This document shows, in pieces, positions 31,003 through 40,842 of a stretch of DNA of 64,000 nt (positions are counted from its first letter, which is position 1; each line of letters begins with the position of its first letter). Source of the DNA: CAWDZK01 sp963726615 (GTDB taxonomy: Bacteria > Actinomycetota > Actinomycetes > JACCUZ01); contig CAVSCX010000006.1 of assembly GCA_963726615.1 (NCBI GenBank), positions 62,001 to 126,000 on the forward strand, read 5' to 3'. A program made the translations under genes and the position numbers. The notes under the pieces were generated by a model. It saw only the letters and a list, made by a program, of their open reading frames with translations, did no database searches and had not been told where the DNA came from.

Positions 31003-34000
31003 ATGCGCGGACTTCGGGCGGCCCCAGCGACAGTGACCTCGGGCCGGAGGGGCGGGGTACTTGCCCGCCGTCTGGCCAGCCAAGCGTCCCGACGGGCCGG
31101 CACCTTCTCCGTCGTCGCCGCGATGGTCTGTGGCTTCGTGACGGCGCTCCCGGCGCTGCCGGCCCAGGCTGCGACGACGGACAGCCTCAGCGTGACCGTC
31201 GTCAGCGCCCGCACCGAGCCCCGCGCGTTCGGCGGTGCCGGCGTGCAGCTGAACGACCCGATCGACACGTTCTCGTGGATGGTCAACGTGGACGCGACCG
31301 GCACCACCGACCAGCGCAGCCCTGCGGTCGGATCCGGCTGCTCGGCCCTCGACGCCGACTACCCGGACAGCTGCCGGTGGCCGTCGATCGACGAGCCGTC
31401 CGGGTGGGCGCCCATCTACGCGCAGGGCACTCAGGACGACCTCCCGCTCACGAACATCCCCGACGGCCGCTACCTGATCTCTGTGGTCGCAGACGGCTAC
31501 TCGATCGACGGCGCGCACTTCTGTGTCGACAACGCACCGCCGGCCGAGCCCGGCTGCGACTCGCCGCTGTCCGGCCCGGTCACCGTGGGGATGCAGCCCA
31601 ACCCGCTGCCGGACTCGACCCTGCGGGGCCAGGTCTTCGAGGACAACGCGCCCACCAACGGTGGACCGGACGCCAACGAGGCCGGCCTGGCCAACTTCGT
31701 GGCCCAGGTCAACGACACGCTGGGCGAGGTCAGCACCGACGTCTACGGCAACCCGCTGTGCACGACATACGTCGGCGAGGACCCGGACACGCACCTCATC
31801 CCGCTGGCGGACCTGGACGGGGACATGCTCCCCGTGGTGGAGCAGCTCGGCGGCAAGTGCAAGAGCGACGACACCGGCATGCTGACGGTGCCGCACCTCG
31901 GGCCCAACCGGTACACGCTCTCGGCCGTCGCGCCCGACGGGCAGACCTGGATCCAGACAACGACCCTCGAGGGCAACCACGACTACGACGCCTGGATGAT
32001 GGAGGGCGACACCGGCTTCGACACGACCTTCGCCCGGGGCGGCGAGCCGACCCCGCTGCCGATCTTCGGCTACGTGCGCCCGACCAACGACCTCGCGGCG
32101 GGCGGCACTGCGCACGTCAAGGGTGTGGTCGTCGGTGTCAAGACCTACACCCCGCCGACTGGCGGTTCCTTCGACTTCTGGGGCGGTAACACCGGGACCA
32201 AGGTCGGCGGACCCATCGACCGGCCGTGGCTGTCCCTGCAGGACCTCGACAACGGCGACGTGGCCGTCTGGGTGGGTCGTGGCAACGCCGACGGCTCCTT
32301 CGACATCAGCGGTGTGCCGGCCGGCAACTACACGCTGACCTGGTGGGACGAGCCGCAGGACTACAACGTCAACTTCATCAACGTCACGGTGACCGCCGGC
32401 GAGACGGTGCAGATGGGTCAGCTGCCGCTGAACGGTTGGTGGACCACGTACGACGGCTACGTCTTCAACGACACGAACCGCAACGGTGTCAAGGACGCGG
32501 GGGAGTCCGGCATCTCGGGCTTCGCCCTCACCATGCGTCACCGCGAGAACAACCTGATGGACCGTGGCACGCCGACGGCGGTGACCGACGCAAACGGCTA
32601 CTACAAGTTCGAGAACGGGTATCCCCTCGGAGAGTGGCTGGTGATGGAGGCCTACAACGACGCCTTCTACACCACCGGAGTCACCTACCAGGCCGACAAC
32701 CAGCCGACCCCCACCACGGTCAAGGGCGCTGGTGTCGACGTCAGCGTGATGCCGATCATCGGCCTCGGCGGGCGGTTGGACTGGGGCGTGCACGCCTACT
32801 CGCCCGGCGGAAACGGCATCGATCCTCGCAACGGTGGCATCGTCGGCACGGTCAGCTACGACACGACCCGCAACGAGCTCGACCCGCAGTACGCCGCCAC
32901 CGAGGACTGGCAGCCGGGCATCTCCGGGGTCCCGGTCGAGCTCCACGCGCCGATCGACTGCGGCACCAACGCGGACACCCCGTGCGACGCCAACGAGCTC
33001 TACGAGCTGGCGCCGGACGGTTCCTACGCCCAGGGCAACCTGCTGAACACCTACACCACCGAGTCCTGGGAGCGGCCGACCGGTTGCACCGCTCGCGACG
33101 TGGACGGCAACGCACTCGTGCACGGCGTCGACGAGAACGTTCTCGTGCGCAACCAGGAGACCGACGGCGAGTGCATCTCCAGCTTCATGCAGGAGATCCA
33201 GTACGCCCCTTACCCGACCGACCAGGGGACCCCGGACGCCAACTTCGGCGCGGCGGTGAACGGCAACTACGGCTTCGGCGACGGCTGCTTCCTACCGGAC
33301 GGCTCGCCCGGCGAGTTCGACCCGGACAGCGAGAGCTGCTCGACGGGGTCGCTCGGGCCGCTCCCCGGCGCTCGCGACTACCTCGTGCACGTCGCCATCC
33401 CGGACGACGCCACCGGCAAGCCGATGTACAAGGTCACCGGCGAGGAGGACATCAACATCGGCAACGGGGACCAGATCATCCCGCAGGTCCCGCCGCCGTC
33501 CTGCGCCGGACCGCTGCACACTGTCGACCTCGCCGGCGACGCGTCACCGGCCGTTCTCGAGACAGGTCTCGTGAGCTCGAACAACGCCCTGACCTGGACC
33601 GCCGTCACCGCCCCGGGCAACAACATCACGGTCGCGCTCGACGCCAGCGGTGAGGACACTCCGCTCAGCGTGGACGTCACGGGCTCCGACATCGTGGTGA
33701 ACCTGGCCACCGACAGCGGCGGCGCGGCGGTCTCCACAGCAGCCGAGGTCGCTGCTGCGGTCTCGGCTGACTCCGCCGCGGCAGCCCTGGTCAGCGTCGC
33801 CGACACCGCAGACTCGGACGGCACCGGAGTGGTGACCACGGCGCCGCCGCCGAGAACCTGGCCAACGGCACGGCCGACGGCTACCCGGCGGTGGTCGGTG
33901 ACGGAGGGGTCACCAACGACCTGCCGGTCGGCGTCACGGTGCCTGCCTCGGCCCCGGTCGACAACGCCACCTTCCTCGACATCGGCGGCTCGCCGTACGA

Positions 34001-34044
34001 GGGCGCCCCGAAGCCACGGTGCGACACGAAGCTGGTCCGGGTGA
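31003..34044 (+). CDS. Giant secreted SdrD-B-domain protein, N-terminal part (frameshifted)
   Basis: The first 1000 or so residues of a very large exported protein. A signal peptide (residues about 30-58, ending LPALPAQA) is followed by several SdrD-B/Cna-B-like beta sandwiches: LRGQVFEDNAPTNGGPDANE, then YVFNDTNRNGVKDAGESGISG with the Ca-binding D-x-N-x-N-G motif, then GTVSYDTTRNELDPQY...ISGVPV. Near residue 850 comes a domain with LTWTAVTAPGNNITVAL. The frame loses homology after residue 946 (nt 33841); from there the matching protein continues one base out of frame to 38072. The last 67 residues of this frame are an artefact. GGGGAGGG lies 9 nt before ATG 31003. Confidence 0.8.
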   Translation: MRGLRAAPATVTSGRRGGVLARRLASQASRRAGTFSVVAAMVCGFVTALPALPAQAATTDSLSVTVVSARTEPRAFGGAGVQLNDPIDTFSWMVNVDATGTTDQRSPAVGSGCSALDADYPDSCRWPSIDEPSGWAPIYAQGTQDDLPLTNIPDGRYLISVVADGYSIDGAHFCVDNAPPAEPGCDSPLSGPVTVGMQPNPLPDSTLRGQVFEDNAPTNGGPDANEAGLANFVAQVNDTLGEVSTDVYGNPLCTTYVGEDPDTHLIPLADLDGDMLPVVEQLGGKCKSDDTGMLTVPHLGPNRYTLSAVAPDGQTWIQTTTLEGNHDYDAWMMEGDTGFDTTFARGGEPTPLPIFGYVRPTNDLAAGGTAHVKGVVVGVKTYTPPTGGSFDFWGGNTGTKVGGPIDRPWLSLQDLDNGDVAVWVGRGNADGSFDISGVPAGNYTLTWWDEPQDYNVNFINVTVTAGETVQMGQLPLNGWWTTYDGYVFNDTNRNGVKDAGESGISGFALTMRHRENNLMDRGTPTAVTDANGYYKFENGYPLGEWLVMEAYNDAFYTTGVTYQADNQPTPTTVKGAGVDVSVMPIIGLGGRLDWGVHAYSPGGNGIDPRNGGIVGTVSYDTTRNELDPQYAATEDWQPGISGVPVELHAPIDCGTNADTPCDANELYELAPDGSYAQGNLLNTYTTESWERPTGCTARDVDGNALVHGVDENVLVRNQETDGECISSFMQEIQYAPYPTDQGTPDANFGAAVNGNYGFGDGCFLPDGSPGEFDPDSESCSTGSLGPLPGARDYLVHVAIPDDATGKPMYKVTGEEDINIGNGDQIIPQVPPPSCAGPLHTVDLAGDASPAVLETGLVSSNNALTWTAVTAPGNNITVALDASGEDTPLSVDVTGSDIVVNLATDSGGAAVSTAAEVAAAVSADSAAAALVSVADTADSDGTGVVTTAPPPRTWPTARPTATRRWSVTEGSPTTCRSASRCLPRPRSTTPPSSTSAARRTRAPRSHGATRSWSG

Positions 34045-37000
34045 ACAACGGCAAGTCGATCGTGCCGATCTTCAATGTCTTCACCGACGTCCCGGTCCCG
34101 GCCCGGATGCGCACGGTCATCATCGACGACCTGAACTTCTCGACCGACCCGCGCTCGATCATGTACGGCGAGAAGGCCGGTCTGGCCTTCGCCCCGGTCG
34201 GCATCTACGACTTCAACAACCGGCTCGAGTACACGACTGAGACAGACTTCAACGGCATCTACGACGTTCTGATGCCGTCCACCGACCACATCAGCTGCCC
34301 GACGCCCTCCGGCCTGTGCGCGAACATGTACCGGTTCGTGGCCAACGACCCGGGTGTCCCGGGGCGGCTGAACCTGAACTACAACCCACGGTTCGCCACC
34401 CATGCCGCCGGTGCGGAGGGACTGCCTGGCCTGAGCACGTTCGCCGACCTCGCGCCCACCCAGGTCGGGCTGACCATCGAGCGACCGGGAAGCGGTGTGC
34501 AGCAGGCGGTGACCTGTCCGCTCGGCTCCGGCACGCCGCAGCTGCTCACCGTCTCCCAGCCTTACGTCAACGGCAGCGGTTCCTTCACCATCAACGGCAC
34601 CGGGTTCGGTGCCACCAAGGGCGCCGGGAAGGTGACCCTCGACGGCAGCATCGTGCTGCCGACGACCGGGTGGAACGACACCACGATCGGCGTCACGGTG
34701 CCGGCCGGCACGGCCGTCGGGGCCCACCAGCTCGAGGTCACGGCCGACAACGGTCAGACCACGGTGAACGGCCTCACCTTCCACGTCCGCGGCACGGGAT
34801 ACAACCCTGCGCTGAGGGAGGTCGGCCCCGGGAAGACGTTCGCCACCATCCAGGCGGCGCTGGACGCGGCGTTCACCAACAACGGTGATGACCTTGTCGT
34901 CGTCTACCCGGGCACGCCGGACCTGGTGAACCCGCGGAACAACCCCCTCGGTGCCTACTACGAGAACCTGATCATGGCCTCGCCGGTCAAGCTCCAGGGC
35001 GTCGGGCCAGGCGGGTTCCAGGGCAGCACGTACCTGCCCGGTTCGATCATCGACGCGAGCGCCTTCGGCGGTGACACCCAGGTCGCCACCGACTGGTTCA
35101 CGAGGGTCGGTGCCCTGACCTGGGACGGCAACCAGACTGTCAGTGACGCCGAGGCGATCTACGTGCTGGCGTCGGAGAACGCCACCACCGCCCCCGGCCG
35201 GGCACGACAGTTCACCGGCGGGTTCAAGGCGAGCATCGACGGCTTCGACCTGCGTGGCGGCATCCAGAACGGGTTCCCGGGCAACATCAACGACCTCACC
35301 GGGTTGCCCACCGGGCTGCCGCCGACGATCGAGACCCAGGGCGGCGCCATCTTCGCGAACGCTTTCGCCCGGTACCTGCAGATCACCAACAACGTGGTCC
35401 AGAACAACGGCAGTGCCTTCGGCACGATCCGGATCGGCACGCCCGACCTGCCGGCGCCCGGTACCAGTCAGCACAACGAGAACCTCAGGATCGCCGACAA
35501 CAGGATCATCAACAACGCCGGCACCAACCTGGCCGGCGGCGTCGGTCTCTTCGCGGGAACGGACAGCTACGAGGTGACCGGCAACGACATCTGCGGCAAC
35601 TTCTCGGTCGAGTACGGCGGCGGCCTGAGCATCTACGGCCGCAGCCCGGGCGGGAAGATCCACCACAACCGGATCTTCTACAACATGTCCAACGACGAGG
35701 GCGGCGGCATCATGATTGCCGGCCAGCTGCCGGCCAACCCCAGTGCCCTCTCGCCGGGCTCGGGTCCGGTGGACATCTACAACAACCAGATCCAGGCCAA
35801 CCTGGCCAACGACGACGGTGGCGGCATCCGCTTCCTCATGGCCGGCGGCCCCGGTGGCACCGACGCCATGAACGTCTACAACAACATGATCGTGAACAAC
35901 GTCTCGACGCACGAGGGCGGGGGCATCGGGCTCAACGACGCACCCAACGTCCGGGTCGTGAACAACACCATCATGAAGAACCTGACGACGGCGACCGCCG
36001 TCACGTCCAACGGGCAGCCCGCCCCGGCCGGGCTCTCGACCTCGGCAAACAGCGTCCAGCTGCAGGCAACCCTTCCGGGCAGCGCTCCGACGTTCAGCAA
36101 CCCGACCCTGTTCAACAACATCTTCTGGGACAACCGGGCGGGGACCCGTGCCGGGACGAAGGTCACCGGCATCGGTGCCGCCGGGGACGCGGCCCCGATC
36201 GACCACTGGGACGTGGGCGTGGCTGACGGCACCGGTCTGCTGGCGCCGACGAGCTCTGTCGTCCAGCTGGACAACGGTGGCCACCCCTACACCGCCAGCG
36301 CGTCCAACTCGTCCGCCGACCCGCAGGTCGTCGACGACAGCTACGACGTGTCGGCGTCCTTCGTGACGTGGCGGCAGAACCCGGCCTTCGTCGACGCAAC
36401 CCTCGTGGCGGTGGAGCTGCCGCCGAACCAGCAGGGGAACTACCACCTCACGGCGACGTCGCCCGCGGTCGACCTGGGTGTGCCGAACCTGGGCGGGGTC
36501 AATGCGCCGGCGACCGACATCGACGACCAGGCCCGGCCGGCCGGCGCCGCCTTCGACAGCGGTGCGGACGAGTACCTGGCTGCGGCGCCGCCTCCTCCGC
36601 CGACGAGCTCCGACCTGTACTTCTCGACGACCGGGAACGCGAACCCGCCGGGAGTCACCGGCACGGCCGACGACGCGGACATCTACCGGTGGAACGGCAC
36701 CGCCTACAACCGGGAGATCGACTTCACTGCCGCGCCCTACAATCTGCCTGCCAGCGCGAACGTCGACGGGTTCTCCCGGGTTGACGCGAACCACTTCTAC
36801 CTGTCCTTCACCGCCAGCGTCAGCCTGCCAGGGTTCGGCACCGTGGCGGACGAGGACGTCGTGTTCTGGAACAACGGGTCGTGGTTGCTCTGGTTCGACG
36901 GCAGCACGCACGGCGTGGCCGGCGACATCGGAGCGGTCAGCGTGGCCGGGACGACCATGTACTTCTCTACCAAGAACAACGCGGTGCCGCCGGGGGCCGG

Positions 37001-38072
37001 TGGTCCCGGCGACAACGCCGACATCTACCGGTGGAACGGCGGCAGCTCGTACACCCGGATGGTCGACGCCAGCGCGGCGCCGTACAACCTGCCGAACTCC
37101 GGTTCCGGCACCGGTCCGACCAACCCCAACGTCGACGGCCTGATCTGGGTCGGCCCCAACGACTTCTACCTGTCGTTCAGCAACACGACGACCACCATGC
37201 CCGGCGGGCTTGGCGCCGTCCAGGACGAGGACGTCGTGCACTGGACCGGTTCGTGGTCGGTGTGGTTCGACGGCACCGCCCACGGCCTGACCTCCAACGC
37301 CCTGGACCTCGACGCCATCGCGTTCGCCTCAGGCGCACTTGCGCCGCCTCCGCCGCCACCGGTCCCGCCGGCGCCGCCGCTGGAGTTCTCCACGCTGGGG
37401 AACACCAACCCGCCCGGGGTCAGCGGCACGGCCGACGACGCCGACATCTACCGGTGGGACGGGGCCTACAGCCGGGCGCTGGACCTCTCCGCGGCGCCCT
37501 ACAACCTGCCGGGCAACGCCAACGTGGACGGCTTCGACCGGGTGAACGCCACCCAGTTCTACGTCTCCTTCTCCGCGGCCAACACCACCGTGCCGGGACT
37601 TGGCGCGGTCCAGGACGAGGACGTGCTGTTCTGGAACGGCAGCGCCTGGTCGGTGTGGTTCAACGGCACCGCACACGGGCTGACGGCCGCCGACGCAGAC
37701 CTCGATGCGATCAGCATCGTCGGGTCGACGCTGTACTTCTCGACGCTGGGCAGCATCAACCCGCCGGGTGTCACCGGGACGGCCGACAACTCCGACATCT
37801 ACAGCTGGAACGGCAGCGCCTACGCCCGGGTGTGGGACGCCACGGCGAACGGGCTCCCGGCCGCCACGAACGTCGACGGCTACGTGCGGGTGAGCGCCAC
37901 CCAGTTCTACCTGTCCTTCAGCCCGGCGACCACGGCCGTCTCGGGTCTGGGCACCGTGGAGGACGAGGACGTCGTCTACCGCAACGGCAGCACCTGGTCG
38001 GTGTACTTCGACGGCACCGCTCATGGGCTGACCACCGCCAACCTCGACGTGGACGCCTTCGATGTCCCGTAA
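33891..38072 (+). CDS. Giant secreted protein, C-terminal part (IPT, beta-helix, repeat modules)
   Basis: The continuation, out of frame with the preceding part, of the same protein; homology in this frame begins at about 33843. The GTG at 33891 has no ribosome binding site, so this is not a separate gene. It contains an IPT/TIG domain (LTVSQPYVNGSGSFTINGTGFG), a right-handed beta-helix of about 450 residues (FATIQAALDAA; many N-N and G-G-G turns such as NNVVQNNGSAFGTIR and HHNRIFYNMSNDEGGGI), a Pro-rich linker, and four ~115-residue repeats from 36612 to 38069. The whole protein would be about 2350 residues and extracellular, probably a scaffold or adhesin. Confidence 0.8.
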   Translation: MVGDGGVTNDLPVGVTVPASAPVDNATFLDIGGSPYEGAPKPRCDTKLVRVNNGKSIVPIFNVFTDVPVPARMRTVIIDDLNFSTDPRSIMYGEKAGLAFAPVGIYDFNNRLEYTTETDFNGIYDVLMPSTDHISCPTPSGLCANMYRFVANDPGVPGRLNLNYNPRFATHAAGAEGLPGLSTFADLAPTQVGLTIERPGSGVQQAVTCPLGSGTPQLLTVSQPYVNGSGSFTINGTGFGATKGAGKVTLDGSIVLPTTGWNDTTIGVTVPAGTAVGAHQLEVTADNGQTTVNGLTFHVRGTGYNPALREVGPGKTFATIQAALDAAFTNNGDDLVVVYPGTPDLVNPRNNPLGAYYENLIMASPVKLQGVGPGGFQGSTYLPGSIIDASAFGGDTQVATDWFTRVGALTWDGNQTVSDAEAIYVLASENATTAPGRARQFTGGFKASIDGFDLRGGIQNGFPGNINDLTGLPTGLPPTIETQGGAIFANAFARYLQITNNVVQNNGSAFGTIRIGTPDLPAPGTSQHNENLRIADNRIINNAGTNLAGGVGLFAGTDSYEVTGNDICGNFSVEYGGGLSIYGRSPGGKIHHNRIFYNMSNDEGGGIMIAGQLPANPSALSPGSGPVDIYNNQIQANLANDDGGGIRFLMAGGPGGTDAMNVYNNMIVNNVSTHEGGGIGLNDAPNVRVVNNTIMKNLTTATAVTSNGQPAPAGLSTSANSVQLQATLPGSAPTFSNPTLFNNIFWDNRAGTRAGTKVTGIGAAGDAAPIDHWDVGVADGTGLLAPTSSVVQLDNGGHPYTASASNSSADPQVVDDSYDVSASFVTWRQNPAFVDATLVAVELPPNQQGNYHLTATSPAVDLGVPNLGGVNAPATDIDDQARPAGAAFDSGADEYLAAAPPPPPTSSDLYFSTTGNANPPGVTGTADDADIYRWNGTAYNREIDFTAAPYNLPASANVDGFSRVDANHFYLSFTASVSLPGFGTVADEDVVFWNNGSWLLWFDGSTHGVAGDIGAVSVAGTTMYFSTKNNAVPPGAGGPGDNADIYRWNGGSSYTRMVDASAAPYNLPNSGSGTGPTNPNVDGLIWVGPNDFYLSFSNTTTTMPGGLGAVQDEDVVHWTGSWSVWFDGTAHGLTSNALDLDAIAFASGALAPPPPPPVPPAPPLEFSTLGNTNPPGVSGTADDADIYRWDGAYSRALDLSAAPYNLPGNANVDGFDRVNATQFYVSFSAANTTVPGLGAVQDEDVLFWNGSAWSVWFNGTAHGLTAADADLDAISIVGSTLYFSTLGSINPPGVTGTADNSDIYSWNGSAYARVWDATANGLPAATNVDGYVRVSATQFYLSFSPATTAVSGLGTVEDEDVVYRNGSTWSVYFDGTAHGLTTANLDVDAFDVP
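36612..38069 (+). repeat. Four tandem ~115-codon modules (giant protein)
   Basis: Module starts are near 36612, 36954, 37380 and 37725. Each runs L-x-F-S-T..GN.NPPGV.G.ADDADIY.WNG..., then NVDGF.RV...FY.SFS, then V.DEDV..WNG..WS.WFDGTAHGLT and ends D-x-D-A-x-x-x. The same module occurs twice at 43129-43821 and twice at 48059-48751. Confidence 0.88.
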
Positions 38073-38112
38073 CCGCGCCGGCGACGGCATCCCGAAGGGA
38101 TCAGGTGACCCC

Positions 38113-39477
38113 ATGCGCCACCCAGCGATCGGCTCCGGGCAGAGCCCCAGGGGAGACGAGGACACGACCCCCACGGCCCGGCTCAACCGGCGACGCTTCC
38201 TCCAGGTCACCGGCGGCGCGGTGGCCGCCTCAACCCTGCCGTGGGCCGGCAAGGTGCTGCTGCCCCAGCCGGCCTTTGCGGCCCCGGGGGTCCCTGACCT
38301 CTACCTGGGCGGCACCGACGGGTGGATCTTTCTTCCCAGGACGCCTGCCATCCCGCCCTTCCACCCCGACGTGCTCGCGCCGAGCCCGTTCACGACCTAC
38401 ATCTTCGGCTTCCGCAACCTCACCGGTCTGACGCCGGACCTGCGCCACAACCAGAAGAACAAGGCACAGCACTCGGCGCCACTGTTCTGGGTGAAGCAGT
38501 TCGACCCGGCACTCCCGGTCGACTTCCGGGTCACGCTGACGAACCTCGGTCTCGCGCTGAGGCCGGACCTCTTCGACGCGCACACGGTGCACTGGCACGG
38601 GTTCCGCAACGTGATCCCGTTCTACGACGGGGAGCCGACCGGATCGATCTCGGTGCCAAGCGGCCGCGAGTTCACCTACGTCTACCGGCCCCGGGACCCC
38701 GGGACCTACATGTACCACTGCCACGTCGAGGACGTGGAGCACGTGCACATGGGCATGACGGGCCTGGTCTTCGTCCGGCCGCTGCAGGACGGCAACACCA
38801 GCCTCTACCCCAGTGGCAAGTACGTGTACAACGACGGCGACGGGTCGACCGGTTTCGACCGCGAGTTCGCGATGTTCCTCTCCGAGGTCTGGGCCGAGTC
38901 GCACTGGGCGGACGCGCACATCCAGCTGCCCGAGTGGAGCGACTACAAGGCCGACTTCAGCCTCCTCAACGGGCGGGTCTACCCCGACACCATCGCCCCC
39001 AACGGCTCGATCGACCCGTTCAACCCGGTGCGGGACGCGACCGGCGACCTGATCGCCCCAGCCGGCCGCCCCGAGCTGAAGTACCAGCCGCACTCGTCCC
39101 TCGTGAACTGCAACGCCGGCGAGAAGGTCGCGCTGCGTTTCGCCAACCTCGGGTTCCGCGAGCAGGCGATGACCATGGCCGGGATCCGGATGCGCGTCGT
39201 GGGCCGCGATGCCACCCCGATGCGCGGCCGGGACGGCACCGACACCTCCTACGAGACCGAGACGCTGAACATCGGCCCGGGTGAGAGCTACGACGTCGTC
39301 TTCACGGCCCCGGGGAAGTCCGGACCGGGCTACGACACCTACATGCTCTACAACCGCAACTACGCCCGGTCGAACAACCGTGCACCCGGCGGCTTCGGCG
39401 GGCAGGCGACCGAGGTCCGGGTCTACGCCGCCGGGACGGTGGCCCCGCAGGCCTATCCGAACGACTGGGGCGTCTGA
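38113..39477 (+). CDS. Tat-exported multicopper-oxidase-like protein 1
   Basis: A 454-residue cupredoxin protein with a twin-arginine signal (LNRRRFLQVTGGAVAAS). The first cupredoxin domain keeps classical copper ligands: HTVHWHGF (H160, H162) and MYHCHVEDVEHVHMGM (H202-C203-H204, H210, M215), which reads as a type 1 site fused to a type 3 His pair. The second domain lacks HxH motifs (FREQAMTMAGIRMRVVG instead). Start is ATG 38113; ATG 38062, overlapping the previous gene, is possible but puts the RR 17 residues further in. Part of the seven-gene island. The substrate is unknown. Confidence 0.82.
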   Translation: MRHPAIGSGQSPRGDEDTTPTARLNRRRFLQVTGGAVAASTLPWAGKVLLPQPAFAAPGVPDLYLGGTDGWIFLPRTPAIPPFHPDVLAPSPFTTYIFGFRNLTGLTPDLRHNQKNKAQHSAPLFWVKQFDPALPVDFRVTLTNLGLALRPDLFDAHTVHWHGFRNVIPFYDGEPTGSISVPSGREFTYVYRPRDPGTYMYHCHVEDVEHVHMGMTGLVFVRPLQDGNTSLYPSGKYVYNDGDGSTGFDREFAMFLSEVWAESHWADAHIQLPEWSDYKADFSLLNGRVYPDTIAPNGSIDPFNPVRDATGDLIAPAGRPELKYQPHSSLVNCNAGEKVALRFANLGFREQAMTMAGIRMRVVGRDATPMRGRDGTDTSYETETLNIGPGESYDVVFTAPGKSGPGYDTYMLYNRNYARSNNRAPGGFGGQATEVRVYAAGTVAPQAYPNDWGV

Positions 39478-39482
39478 GCGCC

Positions 39483-40823
39483 ATGACGAGAGGTAGTGCA
39501 GTCATGCCTGGGAAGACTCGCGCTCGCGCATTGCGCCGTCCTGCGCTGCTCGCCGTCGTGCTGGCGGTGTTCTCGGCCGCCGGTGCCACGCTCACCAGCG
39601 TGTCTCCGGCGACCGCCGATCCGCGGCCGAAGGTCGGCATCGTCTGCACCTCGGGCAGCGGTGGCTCGGCGGACCACCCGATCTTCAACCTGACCACCAA
39701 GACGGGCTACATCAGCCTGCCGGACGGCAACACCGCCTTCATGTGGGGCTACTCCAGCGGGTTCGACGGGTTCCAGCACCCCGGGCCGGTTCTCTGCGTC
39801 AACAAGGGCGACACCGTCACCGTCATCCTGCACAACACGCTGCCCGAGGCGACGTCGATCGCCTTCCCCGGCCAGCAAGGCGTGCTCGCCGACGGCGCAC
39901 CCGCGCAACCACAGGTCAACGGCGGCGGGACGGTGACCTCGCTCACCGACACCGCGCCGGCGGTCAACGGCACTGTCACCTACAGCTTCGTCGCCGACCA
40001 CCCTGGAACGTTCCTGTACGAGTCCGGGACGAACCCCGAGAAGCAGGTTCGGATGGGTCTGTTCGGTGCGCTGATCGTCCGGCCGGCGCTGGGCGCGAAC
40101 TACGCCTACGACCGCTCGGACAGCCGGTTCACGCCGTCGGAGGAGTTCATGGTGCTCCTCTCCGAGATCGACCCGTACCAGCACCAGGCGGTGGAGCAGG
40201 GCAAGAACTTCAACATCAACAACTACCACCCGCGGTACTGGCTCATCAACGGCCGCGGCTTCCCGGACAGCATCGCCGACAACGACGCGTCCTGGCTGCC
40301 GACCCAGCCCTACGGCGCGCTGGCGCAGGTGTACCCGTACGACAGCGTGGAGCACCCGTACCCGGGGATGGCCCGCTACCTCAGCGTGGGTACCGAGGAC
40401 TACCCGTTCCACCCGCACGGCAACAACGGACTGGTCATCGGCCGGGACGGCCGCCCGCTCGAGGGCCCGGCCGGGGAGGACCTGTCGTTCGAGAAGTTCG
40501 ACATCAACGTCGGCCCGGGGCAGACCTGGGACGTGATCTTCAAGTGGTACGACGCCGAGGGCTACAACCCCACCACCAAGCCGGTGCCCGACACCGTCCC
40601 CGGCCTGCTCAACTCGGTGGTCGGCGTCTTCTACAGCGGCAGCCCGTACCTCGGGACGAGAGAGGTCCTGCCACCGGGAACGCCGACCCTCAACCAGTGC
40701 GGTGAGTACTACATCATCTCGCACAACCACGCGCTGTTCCAGATCACCTCGTGGGGCGCGAACATGACCGGCCCGATCACCTACATGCGGATCGACCCGC
40801 CCAAGCCCAACGACTGCGGTTGA
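39483..40823 (+). CDS. Multicopper-oxidase-like protein 2
   Basis: A 446-residue exported cupredoxin protein with a Sec-type signal (ALRRPALLAVVLAVFSAAGATLTSV). Its first domain has lost the usual HWHG and YHSH motifs (SIAFPGQQG and TFLYESGTNP stand there). The second domain carries YPFHPHGNNG (H310, H312) and near the C-terminus SHNHALFQITSWGANMTG (H414, H416), resembling the HPFHLHG and final HxH positions of three-domain oxidases. It starts 5 nt after the stop of protein 1. Its ligands complement those of protein 1, so the two may share copper centres in one complex; this is inference. Confidence 0.8.
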   Translation: MTRGSAVMPGKTRARALRRPALLAVVLAVFSAAGATLTSVSPATADPRPKVGIVCTSGSGGSADHPIFNLTTKTGYISLPDGNTAFMWGYSSGFDGFQHPGPVLCVNKGDTVTVILHNTLPEATSIAFPGQQGVLADGAPAQPQVNGGGTVTSLTDTAPAVNGTVTYSFVADHPGTFLYESGTNPEKQVRMGLFGALIVRPALGANYAYDRSDSRFTPSEEFMVLLSEIDPYQHQAVEQGKNFNINNYHPRYWLINGRGFPDSIADNDASWLPTQPYGALAQVYPYDSVEHPYPGMARYLSVGTEDYPFHPHGNNGLVIGRDGRPLEGPAGEDLSFEKFDINVGPGQTWDVIFKWYDAEGYNPTTKPVPDTVPGLLNSVVGVFYSGSPYLGTREVLPPGTPTLNQCGEYYIISHNHALFQITSWGANMTGPITYMRIDPPKPNDCG

Positions 40824-40842
40824 CGAGAGAGGGCGGGACGAC

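Noticed and set aside
33378..37283. A 1301-codon open frame on the minus strand
   Set aside because: It is antisense to the giant secreted protein, whose domains and repeats are clear on the + strand. Long antisense frames are expected in very GC-rich DNA; the product is low-complexity without a known fold.
33891..38072. Second half of the giant protein as an independent gene
   Set aside because: No ribosome binding site or signal peptide at GTG 33891, and the homologous sequence starts about 48 nt further upstream in the same frame, continuing the preceding domain.
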